Origin: a virus
Virus record (IMG/VR): IMGVR_UViG_3300031673_000174
Location: 1-40,739 of that record
Strand: one strand, 5' to 3'
DNA length: 40,739 nt
Made by a program: the position numbers and the translations under genes. This document shows, in pieces, positions 22,248 to 28,891 of the stretch. The notes under the pieces were generated by a model. The model searched no databases, was not told where the DNA came from, and saw nothing but the letters and a program-made list of their open reading frames with translations. The number at the start of each line of letters is the position of its first letter. The first letter of the stretch is position 1.

Positions 22248-22271
22248 CGTCTCACTCCTGATCCCACCACC
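22245..22271 (-). repeat. Translation-start cassette, diverged copy 3
   Basis: Matches 18774-18800 except for two substitutions (a T-to-C in the stop triplet region and a T-to-C in the Asn/Asp codon). Here the KWWNQE-type ending is real: it is the RWWDQE C-terminus of the dockerin-like lipoprotein. This copy may therefore be the source of the others. Confidence 0.75.
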
Positions 22272-22797
22272 GCACAATCCACGCCACGCCGCTACCTAAC
22301 CCCATCCACGTGCAACAACCGTTCGCATCAAGCTCGCAGACAAGCTCCGACTGAATCACACCGTCATAGCTGAAGAGAAACGCCCACCCGGTGCACGGCT
22401 CGCGGGGAGGGCCGCAATGCGTGAAACATACGCTGATTATCCCTAGCGGACTCGCACGCCAGAACCACGCTTGTAACGCTGCGAAGTCCCATAGGTCCAC
22501 GTCGCCGTCGTTGTCGAGATCGAACTTCATACAGTCGTCGGTGCGGAAACCCATGTCCGGCCCGGACAGACATTCACAAAAGTTCATTGGCTCCTGAGAG
22601 AGATCACACGCCAGGGCGCGAGCGAGGAAATGCTCGGCATCATTCATCGGCTTCTCAGGCAATGGGTAGCCTTTGACGACCGGGCATGGCAAGCCTGTCG
22701 GCGTCACGTACCGAGCTACTGTGGTCACCGGGCAAGGTGGGCACAGGCGCCGGCAGCCAGTGAGTACAATCAATGATATGTACATATATCTACTCAC
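22252..22797 (-). CDS. Dockerin-like lipoprotein of planctomycete type
   Basis: 181 residues if the GTG at 22797 is used; an ATG at 22785 is better spaced from GGGGAG. A short hydrophobic leader ends in LIVLTGC, a lipobox with Cys15. Residues 74-110 hold [16 protein letters not shown] and the calcium loop [13 protein letters not shown] followed by AALQAW, a motif set common in planctomycete secreted proteins. The last part is beta-rich with [13 protein letters not shown]. Function unknown; a surface-exposed phage lipoprotein could act in superinfection exclusion. Strongest pointer to the host. Confidence 0.75.
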   Translation of the reverse strand: MSRYMYISLIVLTGCRRLCPPCPVTTVARYVTPTGLPCPVVKGYPLPEKPMNDAEHFLARALACDLSQEPMNFCECLSGPDMGFRTDDCMKFDLDNDGDVDLWDFAALQAWFWRASPLGIISVCFTHCGPPREPCTGWAFLFSYDGVIQSELVCELDANGCCTWMGLGSGVAWIVRWWDQE

Positions 22798-23173
22798 GGC
22801 TCCCCCATTCGTCTAAACGCATACGATCCAAGGCATCTCGCACTTCTCGTAGAATAGCCATAAGAACCACGGCTTCACTAACATCAAAATCTAACTCGGC
22901 AAACCAGCCGTAGCCCATGCTACCAGTTGCTTGACTGCCCCTGCTAATGTCATGTCGTTCTCCTCGAAACACAGTATCAGCCGGAAACAGGTTCCCGCAC
23001 GGGATCGAGTACAGCCTACCGTCGATCACTACGCCGTGGTTCCGTGGGCCTGGCCCCTTGCTGACTATTCGCACGGTGCCCGCCTTATTGTGTATGGGCT
23101 TCATATAGGGTCGTTTCCGTTTGGCAAAACGAACTATCACACGTTCACCGATCTTCGGCCAGCGGAACATCAC
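22790..23173 (-). CDS. Hypothetical basic protein with SH3/KOW-like start
   Basis: 127 residues. FRWPKIGERVIVRFAKRKRP, then HNKAGTVRIVSKGPGPRNHG and VVIDGRLYSIPCGNLFPAD suggest a small beta-barrel. A helical C-terminal part follows (ELDFDVSEAVVLMAILREVR). No family assigned. It overlaps genes on both sides by 4-8 bp in operon 2. Confidence 0.55.
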   Translation of the reverse strand: MMFRWPKIGERVIVRFAKRKRPYMKPIHNKAGTVRIVSKGPGPRNHGVVIDGRLYSIPCGNLFPADTVFRGERHDISRGSQATGSMGYGWFAELDFDVSEAVVLMAILREVRDALDRMRLDEWGSRE

Positions 23174-23376
23174 TCACCCTTCCGATCATTACACAAGCGC
23201 AAGGCTTCTGCCCGCGTGGCGCGGCTTTTCGTGGCAGGCACAACAGGACATTTCGGATTGATGCAGTGGAAGTAGACGGCATGGTTGCCTGCTGGATACC
23301 AACGATGACTTTTCATCGGTCCCCCACACCACGGGCAGGGCTTCGGCTGCTCAGGGCTTGGTTTGTTCTTTGGCAT
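23170..23376 (-). CDS. Lar-like restriction-alleviation protein
   Basis: 68 residues from ATG 23376 (MPKNKPSPEQPKPCPWCGGP), with GAGGAG upstream. CPWCGG and HCINPKCPVV form a four-Cys zinc ribbon, and the ending TRAEALRLCNDRKGE is the EA-x-x-L/W-N-x-R tail of Lar-family proteins. Lar of Rac prophage relieves type I restriction and enhances modification. The position near a methyltransferase fits a DNA-protection role, but many Lar-like ribbons have never been tested. Confidence 0.65.
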   Translation of the reverse strand: MPKNKPSPEQPKPCPWCGGPMKSHRWYPAGNHAVYFHCINPKCPVVPATKSRATRAEALRLCNDRKGE

Positions 23377-23387
23377 CGTCTGTCTCC

Positions 23388-23711
23388 TCACCATGCAACC
23401 TCGGTTTCCCAGGGCTCGATGTCCCACAATTCCATAACACGATCCCAGTCGATGTCACTCGGCTTGGCGTCCGAATTGCCCGCCGCCATTACACGGACAA
23501 ACTGCTCACGTACATGTGGAAGGCGCAAAGCTTCTGGGAGTACCACATCAACTGTTCCGGGAGGATATATGTTTGATATCTGTTGCAAGGACGAGATGAC
23601 GCAGCACTCCGCGCAGAATCCCGTCTGTGCGCGACGTAGTATTCGGGCATCAGGATTCCCCTCTCCGCCTTGCGCCGGACGCCCGCAACGCTTACATGCT
23701 GTGGAACTCAT
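23388..23711 (-). CDS. Hypothetical protein with zinc-binding Cys pairs
   Basis: 107 residues from ATG 23711 (MSSTACKRCGRPAQGGEGNP). CKRCG and FCAECC form two Cys pairs about 27 residues apart. They are followed by an ordinary globular part (SSLQQISNIYPPGTVDVVLP, LRLPHVREQFVRVMAAGN) and an acidic end (DIDWDRVMELWDIEPWETEV). Unrecognised. The stop lies just before the Lar-like gene start. Confidence 0.55.
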   Translation of the reverse strand: MSSTACKRCGRPAQGGEGNPDARILRRAQTGFCAECCVISSLQQISNIYPPGTVDVVLPEALRLPHVREQFVRVMAAGNSDAKPSDIDWDRVMELWDIEPWETEVAW

Positions 23712-24078
23712 CGTCATCTCCATTCATTGCGGCGGGCCGGGCTTCCGTGCCGATCCTTATCAGCGCACCTATGAACTGCGGGGACCGACGACCACCGCAA
23801 ACTGGAATGGGTAGGAGTCGAACCTACGTTCTCTTGCGCCGACGGAAGCAACGCCGCCGCAGGCAAGCCGCTCTCCGAATGGCCAACTTGGCGCCTTATC
23901 AGGGTTGACCATACCACGCCGCCATCCCATATCACACGCCCCGTGGGGCTCGCTTCGGCACGGGCCGTGTTCCGGTGTTCCAGACAGTCGTATTTCTACT
24001 TGCGATATCACGAGGGTTCCCACCTTTCGTTTACGGGGCTTCGAGCCCACCCCCCGACCGCCAGGGAGCCCGTTAGGG
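23712..24078. other. Gap without a confident gene; contains tRNA-like element
   Basis: 367 bp. One minus-strand frame (stop 23769, best start GTG 24023 after AAAGGTGGG) could encode about 84 residues, MISQVEIRLSGTPEHG at the start. Its second half coincides with the tRNA-like sequence, as tRNA regions often fake open frames. A small hairpin GGGCT-TCG-AGCCC lies at about 24037-24049. I see no promoter copy here. Confidence 0.45.
23803..23827 (-). other. tRNA 3'-end-like sequence (T-arm plus acceptor strand)
   Basis: On the minus strand GTAGG-TTCGACT-CCTAC is a perfect tRNA T-arm with the universal TTCRANNC loop. It is followed by a 7-nt acceptor strand CCATTCC and an A discriminator, with no encoded CCA. 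Candidate 5' acceptor strands are GGGATGG (23928-23922, all seven positions pairable) and GGTATGG (23915-23909, one mismatch). These give lengths of 126 or 113 nt, and no normal D-arm or anticodon loop with a purine 37 could be folded. It may be a degenerate tRNA or an attachment-site remnant. Confidence 0.5.
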
Positions 24079-24435
24079 TCAAGTCACCAGGGCAATTATG
24101 ATGTCGTTACGTGCCGCAACTGGATAAACGAATATGTTGCAGATTTCGTTTCGCCATCGCTGGGCCTCTTCCTTCGAGTCAAACGACTGCGGGCTGATTG
24201 TGGCTGCACCTACGGAGCCCGATACTCGCCACTTCGGTTTCTTGTCCGGTGGCGCAGGAACCATCCAGCGAAGTTGCTCGGCGATTCTTGTGGGGTATTC
24301 GACGGCCAGTTGTGGCGATCCATCATCAGCGCACAATGTCACACGAGTCCAGAGCCTTTCTGTGACATCTACGACGATAGCAAGACCTTTTTGGAGACGA
24401 GCTTCAAGTGGATTATTGATTGTATGCCACTCCAT
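24079..24435 (-). CDS. Hypothetical protein
   Basis: 118 residues from ATG 24435 with AAAGG upstream; a second ATG sits one codon earlier. Sequence features: MEWHTINNPLEARLQKGLAI, beta-rich ERLWTRVTLCADDG, and FDSKEEAQRWRNEICNIFVY near the end. Unrecognised. It overlaps the 3' end of the DUF5131 gene by 23 bp. Confidence 0.55.
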   Translation of the reverse strand: MEWHTINNPLEARLQKGLAIVVDVTERLWTRVTLCADDGSPQLAVEYPTRIAEQLRWMVPAPPDKKPKWRVSGSVGAATISPQSFDSKEEAQRWRNEICNIFVYPVAARNDIIIALVT

Positions 24436-25207
24436 CATTCACCTTTCCTTTGGGGTATTCCCTTATCATCAAGTCGTCCGGTATCGGTTCACCGCCGGAC
24501 ATCTGCTTCATGAAGAACGGCACGTCGGCCATCTTGCACTGGTCTCGTATGCCGCGTGGCCAGGCCGGGTCCATAGGTCGTGCACCCGGCCCGGTCTCAC
24601 CGCCGACGATGACCCAATCGAGCTTAACCCAGGGTACATAGGGCGTCGTGGTTCCACCCGGTAGGTACAATAGGCATGGCATTGCATTCTCTACCGGCTC
24701 TAACAACGGCTCCAAGCTCGCATACCGCACCGCCGCCGGGCATTCCAGCAACGCCGGTACACGCTCGTCAAAGCACTCCTGATTCTCCGCAGAGACGCCC
24801 AGCCAGACATTTGGCAGCGGCCAGGATACCCATCTAGCGAATATCCGGTCAGCCAGAGTCTTTTGCATTTGAGCCGGGCGTTTCGTGAGTACCTGAAATG
24901 TGTGCCAATATGCGCGCTTCATGGTAGTGAATACTTGGAGAACAAACGCAAACGACACATCTTCGTGGAATAAGTCCCCCATGCTGCAAACCAAGACCCT
25001 GGAGGGTGCCCGCAGGTGCAAAGGCTCCTTCAGCCGGTCAGCGTGCAACGTCACGCGAAAGGGATCGTCTACCGGATACCCGAAGCGCCCGCGCATTCGT
25101 TTTGCCGTGCGGTCAGCGTAGCAGTGCTCGCAGCCGGGACTTACCTTGGTGCAGCCGGTAACAGGATTCCAGGTATAATCGGTCCACTCTATCTTCGTGC
25201 GGTTCAT
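24413..25207 (-). CDS. DUF5131 family protein (phage Gp37/Gp68-like)
   Basis: 264 residues. IEWTDYTWNPVTGCTKVSPG and GCEHCYADRTAKRMRG give the conserved C-x6-C-x2-C cluster of this family, which resembles a radical-SAM iron-sulfur site. VLVCSMGDLFHEDV, FQVLTKRPAQM, VWLGVSAENQE and WVIVGGETGPGARPMDPAW follow as in homologues. The family is common in phages and proposed to act in nucleotide or DNA chemistry. The reaction is not established. It overlaps the tiny 25204-25302 gene as ATGA. Confidence 0.88.
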   Translation of the reverse strand: MNRTKIEWTDYTWNPVTGCTKVSPGCEHCYADRTAKRMRGRFGYPVDDPFRVTLHADRLKEPLHLRAPSRVLVCSMGDLFHEDVSFAFVLQVFTTMKRAYWHTFQVLTKRPAQMQKTLADRIFARWVSWPLPNVWLGVSAENQECFDERVPALLECPAAVRYASLEPLLEPVENAMPCLLYLPGGTTTPYVPWVKLDWVIVGGETGPGARPMDPAWPRGIRDQCKMADVPFFMKQMSGGEPIPDDLMIREYPKGKVNDGVAYNQ

Positions 25208-25302
25208 CCTACCCTCCGAAACTGGCCCGTCTCGATCAGCTCACGATACGCCCGCACGGTGGCCTCCCACGCCAGGATCATTTTCTTGCTATATGGTCTC
25301 AT
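25204..25302 (-). CDS. 32-residue peptide between SbcC-like and DUF5131 genes
   Basis: A small frame from ATG 25302, MRPYSKKMILAWEATVRAYR then ELIETGQFRRVG. GAGGA lies about 9 bases upstream inside the 3' end of the SbcC-like gene. Its TGA overlaps the DUF5131 start as ATGA. Both junctions are the coupled type used throughout this genome, so translation is likely. It is basic and amphipathic-helical. Function unknown. Confidence 0.6.
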   Translation of the reverse strand: MRPYSKKMILAWEATVRAYRELIETGQFRRVG

Positions 25303-25305
25303 GGT

Positions 25306-26574
25306 TCATTCCTCTACTGCCATCGCCTCGTCACCGCTCGCGTACCCGTCCTCAATCACCACGCCGATCGGTTCGCCGTCCGTTGCTCGCTCGACCCATA
25401 TCTGTACGTCGTGCTCCTCAGCCATTGCCCCGAGCAACGTCAGGTTCTCGCTGTCGAGGAGCGACCCGTCACGAATCAGCATGACCCGCAGTTCCGGGTT
25501 TATGGCGATCCCCATCGCCACCGATGCACGCAACTGTTCAGACGATGCGGCCTGCTCGAATGGTAAGCCTTGTAACGTCACTGCATCATCGTCAAAGCCG
25601 AGTTCCTCGATCGGCAGTTTGGCAGCGCCGACCTGAGCCGCTTTGTCTTCGTCGATCTTGCCGATTTTCCGGGTCAGCGCGTCCGCCCGTTCCGCGTGAT
25701 CCTTCTCGTTGGCAACGGCTTGATCCCGCTCGCGCTTGTCCCGCACAGCCTGGTTGGTTTCCTGTGCGGCTGCAATCTGCACGCGGATCGTATCGCAATC
25801 AGGGGGGTCGGCCAGCCGGGTTATCGCCTCCCGAGCCGCGATCATCCGCTCCGTCGCCTGCGACATCCGCCGTTCAATCACTGCAATCTGTTCCCGCGAC
25901 TCATCATGGATTCGTTTTTCCTCCGCCTTGGCGGTCTCATGTTCCGCTTGAGTCGCGCCCCACGCTTGACGCTCTTTGTACGCGGTATCCAACTCCGCTG
26001 ACAACGCGGCAACGTCAACCTCCGCGTCCGGAGCATCGACTTCCGGCATAGCCGCCAAGCTCCCGCGAATGTCCCGCAGAGTCCGATTCACGTTGGACCG
26101 CTGAGCGAACAGGCGTGCTCTCTCTGTGTCGATCTCCGCGAAGTCCAGCCCCGCCACGCGCTTCAGGACCGCCAGTTGATCTTTTGCCGCCATGCGAGCA
26201 AACGCCAGCGGGTCAAAGGTCAGATCGCCCACGAGGCTATCGAGGACGGCTTGCGGACTCGGGTAGCGGCTGCCGTCCTTCGATTCGACGATCAGCGAGT
26301 CGATACCCTTCTTGCTTTGCTGCCATCGGATGACCTTATCGCCCAGGTCTACCTCGACCCGAGCCTGTTTCGCACCCTTGCGGACTGGCTCTCCCGGTCG
26401 CGCCCGCTTCCCCCCGATTGCATACATGATGCTGTCGAGGACGGAGCTTTTGCCCTCACCGTTCCGCCCCGTGATCTGCACTAGGTTCCCATCCGGTCGA
26501 ATGCAGACCGCGTGCAATCGCTTCACGTTCTCAGCCGTGAGCTGCACAATGTGCATACCGCTTGTCTCTGCCAT
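25306..26574 (-). CDS. SbcC/RecF-like SMC-type ATPase
   Basis: 422 residues. IVQLTAENVKRLHAVCIRPD leads into Walker A TGRNGEGKSSVLDSI (36-43). A coiled-coil middle (about 150-320, with IAVIERRMSQATERMIAARE) follows, then a C-terminal half with EQAASSEQLRASVAMGIAIN and LRVMLIRDGSLLDSENL in place of the ABC signature and Walker B. It is shorter than SbcC and resembles phage AAA_23-type proteins associated with recombination. It is the first gene of early operon 2, directly after promoter copy 2. Confidence 0.82.
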   Translation of the reverse strand: MAETSGMHIVQLTAENVKRLHAVCIRPDGNLVQITGRNGEGKSSVLDSIMYAIGGKRARPGEPVRKGAKQARVEVDLGDKVIRWQQSKKGIDSLIVESKDGSRYPSPQAVLDSLVGDLTFDPLAFARMAAKDQLAVLKRVAGLDFAEIDTERARLFAQRSNVNRTLRDIRGSLAAMPEVDAPDAEVDVAALSAELDTAYKERQAWGATQAEHETAKAEEKRIHDESREQIAVIERRMSQATERMIAAREAITRLADPPDCDTIRVQIAAAQETNQAVRDKRERDQAVANEKDHAERADALTRKIGKIDEDKAAQVGAAKLPIEELGFDDDAVTLQGLPFEQAASSEQLRASVAMGIAINPELRVMLIRDGSLLDSENLTLLGAMAEEHDVQIWVERATDGEPIGVVIEDGYASGDEAMAVEE

Positions 26575-26673
26575 GTTCGTCCTTTCAAATGAGTTGTCGT
26601 GTCCGTATTTACACCTTAATTATACGACATTCCAGCTAGCGGGGGAATTATAAATCCCCGCGAAGTTTATAAT
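26575..26673 (-). promoter_or_regulatory. Early promoter/operator, copy 2
   Basis: The best copy. Inverted repeat ATTATAAA-11-TTTATAAT (26647-26654, 26666-26673; perfect 8-bp arms), TATAAT -10 at 26624-26619, and a leader ending GAAAGGACGAAC before the ATG at 26574. The spacing between repeat arms (11 bp) and from repeat to -10 (22 bp) equals that in copy 1. The upstream arm overlaps the stop codon of the 26667-26795 gene. Confidence 0.85.
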
Positions 26674-26795
26674 CGGCTGAAGCCGAGCCAAACCGCGAAC
26701 CCCAGGGCGATCAGAAGCAAGAGTACCGGCAAGAGCCAGCCCCGCCAGAAGGCGAGCAACCACGCCAGGATCATCCGCCAGCCACTCGGGAACAT
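26667..26795 (-). CDS. 42-residue membrane protein
   Basis: A small frame from ATG 26795: MFPSGWRMILAWLLAFWRGW then a hydrophobic LLPVLLLIALGFAVWLGF and SRL. At least one transmembrane helix is clear. The start overlaps the upstream stop as TGATG and GGGAGG lies 9 bases before it. The stop codon is within the operator of promoter copy 2. With 26795-27046 it could form a small membrane (holin-like) pair; this is inference from size and topology. Confidence 0.6.
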   Translation of the reverse strand: MFPSGWRMILAWLLAFWRGWLLPVLLLLIALGFAVWLGFSRL

Positions 26796-27046
26796 CAGGT
26801 GGCCTCCCGTAAACAAGGTCGCTGCAAGAGCTTGTCGTTGATTCCTCGCAGCAAGTTCATCGAATCCGATGCCACCTTATGGCTCTCGCGAATGGCTTGG
26901 GTATTCGCCGCTATGACCCGTCCATTTTCTTTTAGGACGGTCAGCAACTGCCGGATCAGCCACACGATGATGCAGATGAGCACACCGCAGAATCCCTGCC
27001 AACCATACTCCGTTATGATTTCGAGCAACCCGGTCTCGGTCATCAA
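26795..27046 (-). CDS. Single-pass membrane protein with charged tail, holin-like
   Basis: 83 residues: MMTETGLLEIITEYGWQGFC then a hydrophobic span GVLICIIVWLIRQLLTVL and a hydrophilic helix (VIAANTQAIRESHKVASDSM). The layout resembles small phage membrane proteins of the XhlA or superfamily-III holin kind, but in reverse of usual order. Its place in an early operon next to regulators weakens a lysis role. TGATG coupling to the 42-residue membrane gene is clear. Confidence 0.55.
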   Translation of the reverse strand: MMTETGLLEIITEYGWQGFCGVLICIIVWLIRQLLTVLKENGRVIAANTQAIRESHKVASDSMNLLRGINDKLLQRPCLREAT

Positions 27047-27313
27047 TCAATCTTCCGCATGGAGCCCTTCGGTATCCTGCGTCCGCCTCCGTCCTATACT
27101 CCAGGAACTGATCGAATCTATCGACACCCCGAATAACCGGGCAAGCTCCCGCCGCCGCAGCCCCTCCGCCCGCGCGTGACAGATCACGCGGATTGTTTCA
27201 CGTGAAACAACGCACTCGCGGTCGCGGCACTTTCGCCGCCCTTGCCGTTCCAACTCGCAGGCGACCTTCCGCAGATAGTCCCCACGTTCAAACTGGCGTG
27301 CACCTTGCCGCAT
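27047..27313 (-). CDS. Helix-turn-helix DNA-binding protein
   Basis: 88 residues. The N-terminal half is basic with a Cys/Arg segment (RQGRRKCRDRECVVSRETIR). The C-terminal half ends in RAEGLRRRELARLFGVSIDS then ISSWSIGRRR, a standard HTH followed by a basic wing or tail. It is the only clear transcription-regulator-like gene in the phage part and is encoded directly after the resolvase (26-bp overlap). It is a candidate for the factor acting on the three early operators. Confidence 0.65.
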   Translation of the reverse strand: MRQGARQFERGDYLRKVACELERQGRRKCRDRECVVSRETIRVICHARAEGLRRRELARLFGVSIDSISSWSIGRRRTQDTEGLHAED

Positions 27314-27824
27314 AGTCCTGGGCCTTCCCGTATTGCTGCCAGCCGTCCCGCGCGATCAGGATGGCGTCCGCCCGCCCGTCCTTGGGCACCCTGCAACCCT
27401 CCGGCGTCAGCAGTACCTCCGGATATGTCTTGCGGACCTGCTTGATCGCCCGCTGTTTCGTCGTCTGGGACGGACCTGGCGGTAACTGCCTGCGCTGCCA
27501 CGCTTTCGCGTGGACAAGCTCAGGCTCGCGGCCAGTCACCGCGCAGATCACGCCCCGAATCGCTCCGAAGTCCTCCCAAGTCTTAGCGTTGCCCCGTTGC
27601 ATCCCCTGACCCCCCTGAGCAAGCTCCAGGCTGATCGCGTGGTGGCCATTTGCTTGCGAGAGCATCCCACGGAGTATCGCCGCGAGTTGCCCAGCATCGA
27701 CTTGTTGACCTGCGCGCACTTGGCATGGCTGGCTCGGCATGTCTACCACCGCCCGGAACCCCCCGTCATCGTCGAGGGCCGCGACGGCGCCTTTGTGGCC
27801 GGGGTCGATACCGATGTGGATCAT
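27288..27824 (-). CDS. RuvC-like Holliday-junction resolvase
   Basis: 178 residues from ATG 27824 (AAAGGG 6 bases upstream). MIHIGIDPGHKGAVAAL holds the first catalytic Asp (Asp7), ISLELAQGG a Glu (Glu67), and DGRADAILIARDGW the C-terminal Asp pair (Asp149/Asp153) of the RNase H-fold RuvC family. It would resolve branched DNA made by RecT/YqaJ recombination before packaging. The start overlaps the preceding stop by 4 bp. Confidence 0.8.
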   Translation of the reverse strand: MIHIGIDPGHKGAVAALDDDGGFRAVVDMPSQPCQVRAGQQVDAGQLAAILRGMLSQANGHHAISLELAQGGQGMQRGNAKTWEDFGAIRGVICAVTGREPELVHAKAWQRRQLPPGPSQTTKQRAIKQVRKTYPEVLLTPEGCRVPKDGRADAILIARDGWQQYGKAQDYAARCTPV

Positions 27825-28060
27825 GCCAGCCCTTTCGCTTGCATCGCAGCGACCGCCTCCATCAAGCACTGCGCCGTCCGAGTCGCGCTGTCCGCGCTCA
27901 TAGCTACCGCTATGCCGATACCGGGGTAACGTAAGACTACCGCCGGGATCGTCTCCTCGATGCCGATGGCCATGCCCGTTTGTGGACCGATGACGATCCC
28001 CCCGCCGATCGGAGTTTGGGCTGTAATCCTATTCGTGCGAAACCAGTTAGGTGCAACCAC
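27821..28060 (-). CDS. Hypothetical protein, GTG start
   Basis: 79 residues from GTG 28060, favoured because GGAAGGG lies 7 bases before it; a TTG at 28075 is an alternative. Content: VVAPNWFRTNRITAQTPIGG then GIVIGPQTGMAIGIEETIPA and a helical end (SATRTAQCLMEAVAAMQAKG). The repeated GIVIG/GMAIG/GIGIAVA strands suggest a small beta sheet packed on a helix. No family recognised. Confidence 0.5.
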   Translation of the reverse strand: MVAPNWFRTNRITAQTPIGGGIVIGPQTGMAIGIEETIPAVVLRYPGIGIAVAMSADSATRTAQCLMEAVAAMQAKGLA

Positions 28061-28138
28061 TTTTGACCCTTCCAAGATGGGCCGGACGAGCCATAGGCCG
28101 CCCGGCTACATTGTGTCATACCGGCGGCGCTTTGCAAG

Positions 28139-28291
28139 TCAATTCTGGCGGATCATCGCGGTGATCACTTCCCAGAGCACCACAACCAGGGTGCCCAGCC
28201 CGCATACCGTGACCACGACGGCGGGGAAGATCGCGTACTTCCGGGTACCGCACACTTGGCAATCGTGTTTAATTGTTTCGTTTGTCGTCAT
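28139..28291 (-). CDS. 50-residue Cys-containing membrane protein, first gene of early operon 3
   Basis: A small frame from ATG 28291: MTTNETIKHDCQVCGTRKYA, a hydrophobic span IFPAVVVTVCGLGTLVVVLW, then EVITAMIRQN. The CxxC near the N-terminus could bind metal. It starts 5 bases after AAAGGACG, in the leader of promoter copy 3. Its position matches 18332 and 26574 as the first gene after a copy of the promoter. Function unknown. Confidence 0.65.
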   Translation of the reverse strand: MTTNETIKHDCQVCGTRKYAIFPAVVVTVCGLGTLVVVLWEVITAMIRQN

Positions 28292-28393
28292 CGTTTCGTC
28301 CTTTCGTCTGAACTGTCGTGTCCGTTCCTTACGTTTTAATCATACGACATTTGGCAGCGAATGAGAACTAGAAAATCGGACGATATTTATAAC
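28292..28393 (-). promoter_or_regulatory. Early promoter/operator, copy 3
   Basis: Shares the leader (GTGTCCG..., CCTTTCG in plus-strand reading), a -10 of TATGAT (28344-28339) and one operator arm TTTATAAC (28386-28393). The second arm at 28367-28374 (ACTAGAAA) keeps six of eight positions. It is the weakest copy and lies at the start of the whole early region. The C-terminal codons of the 28368-28877 gene overlap it. Confidence 0.7.
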
Positions 28394-28877
28394 GCCCCGA
28401 GCCAGCCCAAGATCGAAGAATTAGAATACCCGGATGGCCGGGGAATCGACCCTGAGGACAGGTGAATCGCTGCAAACGGACCATCCATCGAAGCTGGGCT
28501 GGAACCCACCACCGCCGAACAGGACAGCCGCAGCGGCTAATCGCGGGTCCGCAATAGGCCCGCCCGGCGCTCATACGCCGCTGTGAGCAATTCCGGCATA
28601 CTCCAAGCCGCTCGGACAATTCCAGGCTGCTCACCGGCCCCGCAAGGTGTGCCAGCGCAAAGCTGGAGGCCGCCGGGAGCCACCGCAGCCGCGCCTGAGC
28701 GTAGAAACGGTCAGGGTGCCGCAAGATCGCCAACGCCAAATCGACCGGCCACCACGCGATCGCCACGATCCGCACGTCAAGCGGCGCCCGTCGCGGTGGC
28801 GCCGGTTTGTGAGTTGTTGCACTTTTTGCAACAACTGCCGGTGGTTGTCGGTCGTTCGTCGGTGCGGTTACTAACAT
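28368..28877 (-). CDS. Hypothetical protein with Cys-rich C-terminal domain
   Basis: 169 residues from ATG 28877 (MLVTAPTNDRQPPAVVAKSA). A Pro/Arg-rich start leads to a helical middle (ARLRWLPAASSFALAHLAGP). Then come VCRNCSQRRMSAGRAYCGP, ISRCGCP and RFTCPQGRFPG, six Cys in zinc-finger-like spacing. It is the last gene of the late unit and its 3' end runs into promoter copy 3. AGGAG is about 11 bases upstream. No family known. Confidence 0.5.
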   Translation of the reverse strand: MLVTAPTNDRQPPAVVAKSATTHKPAPPRRAPLDVRIVAIAWWPVDLALAILRHPDRFYAQARLRWLPAASSFALAHLAGPVSSLELSERLGVCRNCSQRRMSAGRAYCGPAISRCGCPVRRWWVPAQLRWMVRLQRFTCPQGRFPGHPGILILRSWAGSGRYKYRPIF

Positions 28878-28891
28878 TGAATAAGCATCTC

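Noticed and set aside
23803-23928. A functional Ser-tRNA (GCT loop TTGCTTC)
   Set aside because: The loop can be folded, but position 37 would be T, the D-arm is missing and the length is 126 nt.
23769-24050. A 93-residue minus-strand gene
   Set aside because: Half of the frame overlaps the tRNA-like element, and the start is weak; recorded as part of the gap instead of as a gene.
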